A DNA stretch of 64,000 nt from NCBI GenBank assembly GCA_963784885.1, contig CAWATA010000004.1, positions 620,001 to 684,000 on the forward strand. Direction: 5' to 3'. Below are positions 8,007 to 15,267 of this stretch, piece after piece (position 1 is the first letter of the stretch; every line of letters starts with the position of its first letter). A program made the translations under genes and the position numbers. The DNA is from RHKX01 sp963784885. Lineage in GTDB: Bacteria; Actinomycetota; Thermoleophilia; Solirubrobacterales; 70-9. The notes under the pieces were generated by a model. It saw nothing but the letters and a program-made list of their open reading frames with translations, ran no database searches and was not told the origin of the DNA.

Positions 8007-8345
8007 TCAGCGGCCGAACAACCTGCCGAACAGGCCGCCCGCGCCGGATCCGGGCGCGCCGCCGCCGAAGCCGGGGCCGCGGTCGACCGCATGGGCCATC
8101 TCGGGCAACTGGGCGGCGGTGATCGAGAGGGTCACGGCCCGCTCGAAGGTCCGTGAGACCTCGGGCGCATCGACGAACCGCAGGGTGCCCTCGAGGTCAA
8201 CGATCTCGAAGCCGTCGAGGATGTGCTCGGCGTAGTTGTCCTCCACCCGGCGGACCTCCCCGACCTTCTCGCCCTCGCTGTCGTAGACGGGGGTGCCCCG
8301 CTCGACGGCGGTGTAGTGGATCGGCGCTCCGTGGTCGCTGCTCAT
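8007..8345 (-). CDS. PRC-barrel-like small protein
   Basis: 112 aa. The N-terminal 75 residues (AVERGTPVYDSEGEKVGEVRRVE, then FEIVDLEGTLRFVDAPEVSRTFERAVTL) have the look of a PRC-barrel: a G-x-x-V-x-D-x-x-G-x-K-V-G-x-V turn followed by short strands. The tail is Gly-rich and ends with the near repeat GLFGRLFGR, amphipathic and possibly membrane-associating. Function unknown. Its ATG has TATCCT 8 bases upstream. It is convergent with the flavin reductase gene and separated from the hydrolase gene upstream by 34 bases. Confidence 0.65.
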   Translation of the reverse strand: MSSDHGAPIHYTAVERGTPVYDSEGEKVGEVRRVEDNYAEHILDGFEIVDLEGTLRFVDAPEVSRTFERAVTLSITAAQLPEMAHAVDRGPGFGGGAPGSGAGGLFGRLFGR

Positions 8346-8353
8346 CTTCGGAA

Positions 8354-8359
8354 AGGATA
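8354..8359 (-). promoter_or_regulatory. Leaderless-type -10 (TATCCT) of the PRC-like gene
   Basis: Minus-strand TATCCT, 8 bases before the ATG at 8345. Confidence 0.45.
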
Positions 8360-8379
8360 GGCGGCTGCGATCCCCGGGC

Positions 8380-9198
8380 TCACCCGAGCTCCTCGCTGAA
8401 GGAGGCGATCTCCCGCGAGAGCTTCCCCCCCTGCCAGGCCAGCGGGCTCTCTCCCTCCCCCTCGCCGATCATCCGGGCATCGGGCATGGCATCGGCCCAG
8501 GCGGCCGCTACCGCGTGCGGATGGCCCGGATCGGCCTCGTCGCCGCTGGCGACGACGAGCGCCGGGACCTCGAGGCCGTTCAGGTCCGCGATGCCCTCGA
8601 ACGGCAGCGATCGCGGGACCTCGCGCAGCGCACGGGCAACCGCATCGAGGTGGCGATGGCGACCGAGACGGTCACGGGCGATCCGCACCAGCGTGTCGTG
8701 CCAGTCGGGATCCATCCCGACTTCGTATGCGGCGATGAATCCGTCGATTCCGCCTGCGTCCAGCCCGTCGGCGAGCCGGTCCCAGTTCGCGAGCGACTCC
8801 GCCTCGAGCGGAATCCCGATGCTCGCCGGCCCGATCGCAACGACCCCCTCCCATCGGGACGGGTCGCGGAGCGCCAGGGTGGCGATCGTGTGCGCGCCCA
8901 TCGAGTGCCCGGCCAGCACCGGCCGGTCGGCTCCGGTCGCCGCGACGACCGCGTCGAGGTCGTCGGCGAGTTGCTCGTATACATAACTCCCCTCGGGCCC
9001 CGGGTCGCTGTCGCCGTGCCCGCGGGCGTCGTAGCGGATCACCCGGTGGCCGGCGCGCGCGAGCGCGCGGGAGCCGTGCACCACGAGATCGCGGTGCGCG
9101 GTCAGGCCGTGGGCGAGAACGACGGGCGGTCCGGTTCCCTCGCTGACCCCGCGGAGGACGACCCCACCACTCTCGACTTCGAACTCCTCGGCGTTCAA
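8380..9198 (-). CDS. Alpha/beta hydrolase, probably lacking the catalytic His
   Basis: 272 aa, cytoplasmic. Typical fold markers are the oxyanion region VVLAHGLTAHRD, the strand YDARGHGDSD and the nucleophile elbow AGHSMGA (Ser99). In the last strand, where the family has G-x-G-H-S-P, this protein reads GEGEGESPLAWQ, so the expected His is a Glu. Either a nearby residue takes its place or the enzyme is non-canonical. It starts with TTG overlapping the TGA of the PrxQ gene (TTGA), indicating translational coupling in an operon with PrxQ and the cyclophilin. Substrate unknown. Confidence 0.75.
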   Translation of the reverse strand: MNAEEFEVESGGVVLRGVSEGTGPPVVLAHGLTAHRDLVVHGSRALARAGHRVIRYDARGHGDSDPGPEGSYVYEQLADDLDAVVAATGADRPVLAGHSMGAHTIATLALRDPSRWEGVVAIGPASIGIPLEAESLANWDRLADGLDAGGIDGFIAAYEVGMDPDWHDTLVRIARDRLGRHRHLDAVARALREVPRSLPFEGIADLNGLEVPALVVASGDEADPGHPHAVAAAWADAMPDARMIGEGEGESPLAWQGGKLSREIASFSEELG

Positions 9199-9662
9199 GC
9201 CGCGGCGCGGGCCGAGTCCAGCGCCGAGCGCAGATCGTCGGCATCCTCGAAGCCGAGCCCGACCAGCGCCACCTTGCGGTAGCGGATCACGCCCTCGGGA
9301 TCGACGACGAAGATCGCGCGGCGGACGAATCCGCCGCCGGGGCCGAGCACGCCATAGGCCTTCGCAACCGACTTGTCGACGTCGGCGGCGAGCGGCACCG
9401 TCAGCCCGTGCTCGGCGATGAACTGTTCGTGGGAGTCGACGTCCTGCGGCGAGATCCCGACGACCACGGCGTCGAGGTCGTCGATCTTCTCGCGGCCGTC
9501 GCGGTAGTTGCAGAACTGCCTCGTGCAGGTCGGGGTGAAGTCACCCGGATAGAACGCCAGCACAACCCAGCGACCGCGCTGGGCGTCGAGCGAGAACTCC
9601 CCCTCGCCGGTCCACGGCAGGGTGAAGGCCGGCGCCCTTCCTCCCTCCTTCGCCTTCGCCAA
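9195..9662 (-). CDS. bcp: Peroxiredoxin of the PrxQ/Bcp type
   Basis: 155 aa. A thiol peroxidase that reduces hydrogen and organic peroxides using thioredoxin. The peroxidatic motif is FYPGDFTPTCTRQFC with Cys46, and the resolving Cys51 sits five residues later, the PrxQ spacing on one helix. Length and fold landmarks (VVVGISPQDVDSHEQFIAEHGL, VPLAADVDKSVAKAYGV) are normal. TTG start one base after the cyclophilin stop. The thioredoxin at 1.5 kb is a plausible reductant. Confidence 0.92.
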   Translation of the reverse strand: MAKAKEGGRAPAFTLPWTGEGEFSLDAQRGRWVVLAFYPGDFTPTCTRQFCNYRDGREKIDDLDAVVVGISPQDVDSHEQFIAEHGLTVPLAADVDKSVAKAYGVLGPGGGFVRRAIFVVDPEGVIRYRKVALVGLGFEDADDLRSALDSARAAA

Positions 9663-9663
9663 C

Positions 9664-10341
9664 TCAGCCCTCCGGGGTCGCCGACTCGATCACGACCGTC
9701 TGCGTCGGCGGGCCGTCCGCTCCCGGGGTTCCGAGCGCGTCGATGGCCTCGACGGTGTCCATCCCCTCGGTCACCTGGCCGACGAGCGCGTAGTCGGGCG
9801 GCAGGCCGGCGTCGGCACCGGTGACGACGTAGAACTGGCTGCCGGAGCGCCCGGGGGGCTCGACCTGGCTCTTGGCCATGGCCACGATCCCCTTCGTGTA
9901 GGAGAGGCCGGACGGCGGCTTCTCGTCGACGCTGTACCCCGGACCACCGGTCCCGGCCTTGGCCGGGTCGGAACCGAGGGGATCGCCGCCCTGGATCACG
10001 AACCCGGGAACCACCCGGTGGAAGACGGTGTCGTCGTAGAAGCCCTCCTCGGCCAGGTACTGGAAGGAGGCGGCCGTCTTCGGTGCCCGGTCGTCGAAGG
10101 TGACCGTGAAGCTGCCGCAACTGGTGTCGAAGGTGACCCCCGCGGCGGTGGGCTCGTCGGCCTTCGGCGGTGGCAGATCGGCTTCCTTCTTCGGCGGCGG
10201 GGCGTCGACGCTCTCGCAGGGGCCTGCGCCGCTCGTCGCGTCGGCCTCGGTGCTGCCGCTGTCGTCGCCGCCGCCGCACGCGGCGAGCATCGTTGCGGAC
10301 GCGAGCAGGAGGGCGAGCAGGAGCGGGATCCTTTTCGGCAC
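9664..10341 (-). CDS. Lipoprotein cyclophilin (peptidyl-prolyl isomerase)
   Basis: 225 aa. A signal peptide with lipobox LAAC (Cys22) is followed by a Gly/Ser/Asp-rich linker, so it should be a lipoprotein on the outer face of the membrane. Residues 65-225 are a cyclophilin domain: DDTVFHRVVPGFVIQGGDP carries the catalytic Arg and Phe/Gln set, and SGSQFYVVTG follows. Likely assists folding of exported proteins. GTG start with TAGGCT 7 bases upstream. It heads an operon with PrxQ and the hydrolase and is divergent from the methyltransferase at 10376. Confidence 0.9.
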   Translation of the reverse strand: MPKRIPLLLALLLASATMLAACGGGDDSGSTEADATSGAGPCESVDAPPPKKEADLPPPKADEPTAAGVTFDTSCGSFTVTFDDRAPKTAASFQYLAEEGFYDDTVFHRVVPGFVIQGGDPLGSDPAKAGTGGPGYSVDEKPPSGLSYTKGIVAMAKSQVEPPGRSGSQFYVVTGADAGLPPDYALVGQVTEGMDTVEAIDALGTPGADGPPTQTVVIESATPEG

Positions 10342-10348
10342 GCGCGGC

Positions 10349-10354
10349 AGCCTA
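10349..10354 (-). promoter_or_regulatory. Leaderless-type -10 (TAGGCT) of the cyclophilin operon
   Basis: Minus-strand TAGGCT, 7 bases before the GTG at 10341. Only 34 bases separate the two divergent start codons, so the promoters must interlock. Confidence 0.5.
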
Positions 10355-10375
10355 ACGGGTTGCGATCATGGCACC

Positions 10376-11038
10376 GTGGCACAACCCTCCGAGAGCGACG
10401 GCGCCGTCGGGCCCCCGGCCCGGGTCAGGCTGATCGGGCGCGTGCTGAACGCGATCGTCGCCCACGCCCCCTGGCTGTGGCCGGTGCTGAGACGGCCGAT
10501 GACCTCCTATTTCGACGACCTGGCGATCACCTGGGACGAGCGCACCGGGGCGCCCGGCGTCGACCATCTCGCACCGCTCGCAGTCGCCGTCACCAAGATC
10601 GATCGCCGCCCCGAGCGCGCCCTCGACATCGGTACGGGCACCGGGGTGGCGGCGCTCTTCGTCGCCCGCGAGTTCCCCTACGCCTCGGTCCGCGGTGTCG
10701 ATGTCTCCGAGGAGATGATCCGCCGTGCCAAGGCCAAGGTCGGCCTCGATCCCGACGGCAGGGTCGCCTTCCAGGTCGCCGACTCGAGCTCTCTCCCCTA
10801 CGGCGACGGAGACTTCGACCTCGTGACGCTCCTCAACACGCCGCCGTTCTTCGCCGAGATCGCCCGGGTCCTGCGACACGGCGGCCACGCGATCGTCGCC
10901 GCGAGCTCCGGTGAGCAGACGCCCTTCTACACACCCGATGCCGTCCTCGAGCGCGGCTTCAAGCGCCACGGAATGACAACGGTGAAGGCGGGCCGGATCG
11001 GCCGCGGGTCCTACTTCGTGGCCCGCAAGGGGGACTGA
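10376..11038 (+). CDS. Class I SAM-dependent methyltransferase
   Basis: 220 aa. The Rossmann core is clear: motif I ALDIGTGTGVAALFVA, the acidic end of strand 2 (GVDVSEEMIRRAKAK) and a motif FDLVTLLNTPPFFAEIARVLRHGGHAIV. A hydrophobic segment near the start (AIVAHAPWLWPVLRRPM) is unusual and may contact the membrane. Substrate unknown. The GTG at 10376 is chosen because it lies just inside the divergent promoter region. First gene of the operon leading to the lipid kinase and murT, so a lipid or wall-related substrate is possible (inference). Confidence 0.82.
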   Translation: MAQPSESDGAVGPPARVRLIGRVLNAIVAHAPWLWPVLRRPMTSYFDDLAITWDERTGAPGVDHLAPLAVAVTKIDRRPERALDIGTGTGVAALFVAREFPYASVRGVDVSEEMIRRAKAKVGLDPDGRVAFQVADSSSLPYGDGDFDLVTLLNTPPFFAEIARVLRHGGHAIVAASSGEQTPFYTPDAVLERGFKRHGMTTVKAGRIGRGSYFVARKGD

Positions 11039-11065
11039 GCCCTGCCGGAGAGCGGAACCGGATCC

Positions 11066-11938
11066 GTGTACTGCCTGCTGGTCAACCCCTCGGCCGGGTC
11101 GGGCCGCGCGCTGAAGCGGCTTCCCGAGATCCGCCGGGAGCTCGACCGCCGCGGCATGCATCACCAGGTCGTGATGACGACCGGAATCGGGCACGGCTGC
11201 ACCGAGGCCCGGGCGGCGGCGAGTCGCGGTGAGATCCCGGTCGTCGTCAGCGGCGACGGGCTGATCGGCAAGGTCGGCGGCGCCCTCGCCGGCTCCGGGA
11301 CCCCACTCGGGATCATCCCCGGCGGCCGCGGCAACGACCTCGCGCGGGTGGTCGGTATTCCCACCGAACCCGCCGAGGCGGTGGCCGTCCTCGCAGCGGG
11401 AGATCGGCGCCGGATCGACGTCGGCGAGGCGAACGGCGAGCGCTTCCTCTGCATCGCCAGCTGCGGGTTCGACAGCGACGCCAACCGGATCGCAAACGAG
11501 ACGAAGGTCGTCAGCGGAGCCCTGGTCTATGCCTTCGCGGCGCTGAAGGCTCTCTGGCAGTGGATGCCGGCGCGCTTCACGGTGACCGTCGACGGCGCCG
11601 AGACCGTCGTCACCGGCTACTCGGTGGTGGTCGCCAACTCGCAGGCATACGGCGGCGGCATGTTCGTGGCTCCGCAAGCCGTGCTCGACGACGGGCTCCT
11701 GGACGTGGTCATCACCGGAGAAGCCCCGAAGCGCCGGTTTCTCACCGGGCTGCCACAGGTCTTCAAGGGGACCCACGTCGAGCGTGACGACGTGACGACG
11801 CTTCGCGGCCGGGTCGTCGAGGTCGCCGCCGACCGGCCGTTCGCCGTCTACGCCGACGGCGACGAGCTGACCGACCTGCCGATGCGCGTGAGCCTGCTCG
11901 ACGGAGCGCTCGAGCTGATCGCCCCCGCGGCGTCGTGA
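11066..11938 (+). CDS. Diacylglycerol/sphingosine kinase-family lipid kinase
   Basis: 290 aa. LVNPSAGSGRALKRLPEI and IPGGRGNDLARVVGIP are signatures of the DAGK catalytic family, which phosphorylates diacylglycerol, undecaprenol-like or sphingoid lipids with ATP. The nucleotide loop usually written GGDGT is SGDGL here, the form seen in eukaryotic sphingosine kinases. The C-terminal lobe (GGGMFVAPQAVLDDGLLDVVI) is typical of YegS/BmrU proteins. GTG start, 27 bases after the methyltransferase stop. Its TGA overlaps the GTG of murT (GTGA). Recycling of diacylglycerol or lipid carriers for the wall would fit. Confidence 0.82.
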   Translation: MYCLLVNPSAGSGRALKRLPEIRRELDRRGMHHQVVMTTGIGHGCTEARAAASRGEIPVVVSGDGLIGKVGGALAGSGTPLGIIPGGRGNDLARVVGIPTEPAEAVAVLAAGDRRRIDVGEANGERFLCIASCGFDSDANRIANETKVVSGALVYAFAALKALWQWMPARFTVTVDGAETVVTGYSVVVANSQAYGGGMFVAPQAVLDDGLLDVVITGEAPKRRFLTGLPQVFKGTHVERDDVTTLRGRVVEVAADRPFAVYADGDELTDLPMRVSLLDGALELIAPAAS

Positions 11939-13332
11939 GCACGGTGAGGCGAAGCCGCCTGTTCGGCGCCAAGGTTGCCGCCGCCCGAGCTATCGGCGCG
12001 CTGAGCAGGCGCACCGGGCGCGGCGGCGGGACGACGCTGCCCGGCCGGCTGCTGCTACGGACCGCACCCGACGCGATCGGCCGGCTCGGGGCTCGCCTGA
12101 CCGGCTCGCGGACCGTGCTCAGCGCCACGAACGGCAAGACGACCACCGCCGGGATGCTGGCCTCCGCCCTTCATGCCGCCGGGCGGGATCCGGTCCACAA
12201 CCGGGCCGGCTCGAACATGGCCTGGGGCGTCGCCACGGCGCTGATCGAGGGTGGCGGCGACGAGGGCCTGTTCGAGGTCGACGAGGCCTGGCTGCCGGGG
12301 GTCGTCGGGGACCTCGACCCGACCTTGCTCGTCCTCGGGAACCTGTTCCGCGATCAACTCGACCGCTATGGGGAGCTCGAGCGGCTGGCCGACGAATGGG
12401 CGGAGGTGATCGCGGCCCGCGAGGGGCGGACCGGCCTTGTCCTGAACGCCGACGATCCGCTGATCGCCGACCTCGGCCGAGATCGGAACCTGCGCCGGCG
12501 CGCGGGGGTGACCTTCTTCGGGATCGAGGACCCGAGCCAGGCCGTGCCGGAACTGCAGCACGCGTTCGACGCCAAGCATTGCCGCCGCTGCGGGGCCCCA
12601 TACGCCTACGAGCGGGCCTTCGTCGGCCATCTCGGGCACTACACATGTCCGAACTGCGGAGCCGATCGGCCGGCGCCCGACGTCTACGCGACGGAGATCG
12701 ATCTCCGCGGGATCAGCGGCTCCAGCTTCCTCGTTCATGTGCCCGACGGCGAGCTCGAGGTCGAGCTGCCGCTTCCGGGGCTCTACAACGTCTACAACGC
12801 GCTCGCCGCGATCGCGGCGGCCCGTCGCCTCGACGTTCCCGGCGATCGGATCCGGGAGGGGCTGCACTCCGTCCGGGCGGCGTTCGGGCGGGTCGAGACG
12901 ATCCCGGTCGGTGACCGTTCCCTGTCGATCCTCCTGATCAAGAACCCGGCCGGCGCCAACGAGGTCCTGCGGACGCTGCGCCTGGAGGCCGACAGAAGCG
13001 GCGAGTCGCTGGACCTCTGGACGGCCCTGAACGATCGGATCGCCGACGGTCGCGACGTCTCCTGGATCTGGGACGCCGATTTCGAGCTACTGGCCGGCTC
13101 GGTCCGTCGCGTTCACTGCACCGGCACGCGAGCCTCCGAGATCGCCCTCCGGCTCAAGTACGCCGGCTGGCCGACCGACCGGATCGTCGTCGCGGAGGGC
13201 ATCGGCTCCTCGCTCGATCGCGCTCTCGAAGACTCCGGCGGCCGCCTCTTCGCCCTGCCCACCTACACCGCTCTGATCGAGTTGCGGACGCTGCTATCGC
13301 GCCGCGGGTTGGCGACGGAGTTCTGGCGATGA
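11935..13332 (+). CDS. murT: Lipid II isoglutaminyl synthase, MurT subunit
   Basis: 465 aa. Mur-ligase-like ATPase that, with GatD, amidates the alpha-carboxyl of D-Glu in lipid II. Residues 60-75 carry the P-loop SATNGKTTTAGM. A four-Cys zinc ribbon (CRRCGAPY about residue 216, CPNCG about 236) is inserted in the central domain, as in MurT proteins. The C-terminal DUF1727 domain holds NPAGANEVL. GTG start overlaps the kinase stop, and the ATGA at its end overlaps the next gene. Unusually, a methyltransferase gene separates it from gatD. Confidence 0.95.
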   Translation: MSTVRRSRLFGAKVAAARAIGALSRRTGRGGGTTLPGRLLLRTAPDAIGRLGARLTGSRTVLSATNGKTTTAGMLASALHAAGRDPVHNRAGSNMAWGVATALIEGGGDEGLFEVDEAWLPGVVGDLDPTLLVLGNLFRDQLDRYGELERLADEWAEVIAAREGRTGLVLNADDPLIADLGRDRNLRRRAGVTFFGIEDPSQAVPELQHAFDAKHCRRCGAPYAYERAFVGHLGHYTCPNCGADRPAPDVYATEIDLRGISGSSFLVHVPDGELEVELPLPGLYNVYNALAAIAAARRLDVPGDRIREGLHSVRAAFGRVETIPVGDRSLSILLIKNPAGANEVLRTLRLEADRSGESLDLWTALNDRIADGRDVSWIWDADFELLAGSVRRVHCTGTRASEIALRLKYAGWPTDRIVVAEGIGSSLDRALEDSGGRLFALPTYTALIELRTLLSRRGLATEFWR

Positions 13333-14099
13333 ACGCCCCGGTCCGAAACGGCCCCTCCGCCCGGCCGGCGTTGGGCGATCCGGTCGCCTGGCACGATGCC
13401 GAGAACGGCGCGTTCGCCGCCGACCTCGAGCTCTGGATCCGTCTCGCCTCGGAGCGGCCCGGCGGCTTCGTCGACCTGGGCGCCGGCACTGGGCGCGTCG
13501 CGATCCCGGTCGCCCGCGCCGGTCACGACGTCGTCGCGGTCGACACCGACCGGCTCCTGCTGGACGCACTGGCCGCTCGCTCGGCCGCCTCCGGCCTCGC
13601 GATCGCGACCGTGTGTGCAGACGCTCGCTCGCTCGCGCTCGGCCGCCGCTTTCCGCTGATCGCAGCTCCGATGCAGCTGCTCCACATCCTCGGCGGGCCC
13701 GACGGCAGGATCGCCGCTCTGGCGGCCGTCGCCTCCAACCTCGAGCCGGGCGGCAGGTTCTCGGCGGTGGTCCTCGAGGAGCCCCTGCCGCTCGGGACCG
13801 GGAGGCCCGAACCCGTCCCCGACGTGCGCGAGGTCGGCGGCTGGGTGCACTCCAGCCTCCCGACCGAGGTGCGGATCACCGAGGACGGGATCGAGATGAT
13901 CCGGCTGCGACAGCTCGTCGCCCCCGACGGCGCCCTGACCGAGCGTCGTCACGCAATCGGCCTCGACCGCTTCACGCTTGCCGAGCTCGAATCCGAAGCG
14001 GAGGCCGCCGGTCTCTGGATCGTCGGCGCTGAGCGGCTGCCCAGCACGATCGAGTACGAGGACTCGGTCGTCGTTCACATGGAGGCCCGCGATGTCTGA
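13329..14099 (+). CDS. Class I SAM-dependent methyltransferase between murT and gatD
   Basis: 256 aa. SAM-binding motif I is FVDLGAGTGRVAIPVARAG, followed by VVAVDTDRLLLDALAAR and a motif FPLIAAPMQLLHILGG in place of the common D-x-x-x-x-N/P-P-Y. No membrane segment. The ATG overlaps the murT stop (ATGA) and its stop overlaps the gatD start by 8 bases, so it is translationally embedded in the murT-gatD unit. Substrate unknown. The position suggests, but does not prove, a role on lipid II, a wall precursor, or a coupled metabolite. Confidence 0.85.
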   Translation: MNAPVRNGPSARPALGDPVAWHDAENGAFAADLELWIRLASERPGGFVDLGAGTGRVAIPVARAGHDVVAVDTDRLLLDALAARSAASGLAIATVCADARSLALGRRFPLIAAPMQLLHILGGPDGRIAALAAVASNLEPGGRFSAVVLEEPLPLGTGRPEPVPDVREVGGWVHSSLPTEVRITEDGIEMIRLRQLVAPDGALTERRHAIGLDRFTLAELESEAEAAGLWIVGAERLPSTIEYEDSVVVHMEARDV

Positions 14100-14832
14100 G
14101 CTCCGCCTCCTGGCGCTGTATCCGGATCAGATGAACATCTACGCCGACCGGGGGAACGTGCTCTTCCTCCGGCATCGCTGCGAGTGGCGGGGGATCGGCT
14201 TCTCCTACGCGGCGGCCGGGACCGGTGAGGGATTCGACCCCGACGATCACGACCTCATCTACATCGGCGGCGGGCAGGACCGCGACCAGCGGATGGTCGC
14301 GTCCGATCTCATCGACACCAAACGCGACGCGATCGAAGCCGCCGTCGCCGACGGGGTTGCCGGGCTCGCCGTCTGCGGCGGCTACCAGCTGCTCGGCTCC
14401 TCCTACCAGCTCGGCGACGAGCGCATCGAAGGTCTCGGCATCGCGCCGCTTCACACGGTCCGCGAGCCGGGCCCGCGGCTGATCGGCAACGTCTCGATCG
14501 AAGTCGATCTCGGCGGCGGGCCGCGCGTTCTCGCCGGCTTCGAGAACCATGGCGGGCGGACCTACATCGACGCAGGCGGGGAGCCGCTCGGCCGGGTCAT
14601 TCACGGCAACGGCAACAACGGCAGCGACGGCCTCGAGGGGATCGTGCGCGGGAATCTGATCGGCACCTACCTCCACGGTCCGTTGCTGCCGAAGAACGCC
14701 TGGCTGGCCGACGAGCTGATCGCCCGTGCGATCGGGCGCCGGGAGGGTGAGCGCCCCACCCTCGAGCCCCTCGACGACCGGCTCGAGGAGGCCGCCCACG
14801 CCGACGCGAAGCGGGCGGCCGAACGCGGTTAA
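14092..14832 (+). CDS. gatD: Lipid II isoglutaminyl synthase, GatD glutaminase subunit
   Basis: 246 aa. Class I glutamine amidotransferase of the CobB/CobQ type. The nucleophile elbow is LAVCGGYQLLG and the catalytic His is in GTYLHGPLLPKN. The N-terminal ALYPDQMNIYADRGNV and YIGGGQDRDQ are GatD hallmarks. It supplies ammonia to MurT. ATG start inside the end of the methyltransferase gene. Its TAA shares the tetranucleotide TTAA (14829-14832) with the stop codon of the convergent dut gene. Confidence 0.95.
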   Translation: MSELRLLALYPDQMNIYADRGNVLFLRHRCEWRGIGFSYAAAGTGEGFDPDDHDLIYIGGGQDRDQRMVASDLIDTKRDAIEAAVADGVAGLAVCGGYQLLGSSYQLGDERIEGLGIAPLHTVREPGPRLIGNVSIEVDLGGGPRVLAGFENHGGRTYIDAGGEPLGRVIHGNGNNGSDGLEGIVRGNLIGTYLHGPLLPKNAWLADELIARAIGRREGERPTLEPLDDRLEEAAHADAKRAAERG

Positions 14833-15263
14833 CCGACGCCGCTGGAGCCGAATCCGCGCTCGCCCCGCTCGCTCGTGGCCAGCGCGGCGACCTCGACGGG
14901 GTCGAGGACGGCGAAGGGCGTGATCAGAAGCTGCGCGATCCGCGCGCCGGGCTCGATCGCGAACTCGGCAGCGCGATCCGTGTTCAGCAGCAGGACCCGA
15001 AGCTCGCCGCGGTAGCCGCTGTCGATCAATCCCGGCGCATTGACCATCGAGATGCCGTGCCGGAGCGCCAGGCCCGAGCGCGGCAGCACGAGTCCGGCGT
15101 GGCCCGCCGGGATCTCGACTGCGATCCCGGTCCCGATCGAGGCGCGCTCCCCAGGCCCGAGCAGCGCCGGCTCGGCGGCGCGGAGATCGAGGCCGGCGTC
15201 CCCGTCGTTGGCCCGGGTCGGAAGCTGGGCTCCCGGCTCGAGCAGGCGGACCTTCAGCTCCAC
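14829..15263 (-). CDS. dut: Deoxyuridine triphosphatase
   Basis: 144 aa trimeric dUTPase that keeps uracil out of DNA and supplies dUMP. All motifs are visible: motif 1 ANDGDAGLDLRA, motif 2 LPRSGLALRHGI, motif 3 APGLIDSGYRGEL with the catalytic Asp, motif 4 RIAQLLI, and the C-terminal Gly-rich motif 5 GERGFGSSGVG. GTG start 4 bases after the hflX stop, so probably cotranscribed with it. Stop codon shared with gatD through TTAA. Confidence 0.96.
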   Translation of the reverse strand: MELKVRLLEPGAQLPTRANDGDAGLDLRAAEPALLGPGERASIGTGIAVEIPAGHAGLVLPRSGLALRHGISMVNAPGLIDSGYRGELRVLLLNTDRAAEFAIEPGARIAQLLITPFAVLDPVEVAALATSERGERGFGSSGVG

Positions 15264-15267
15264 TGGA

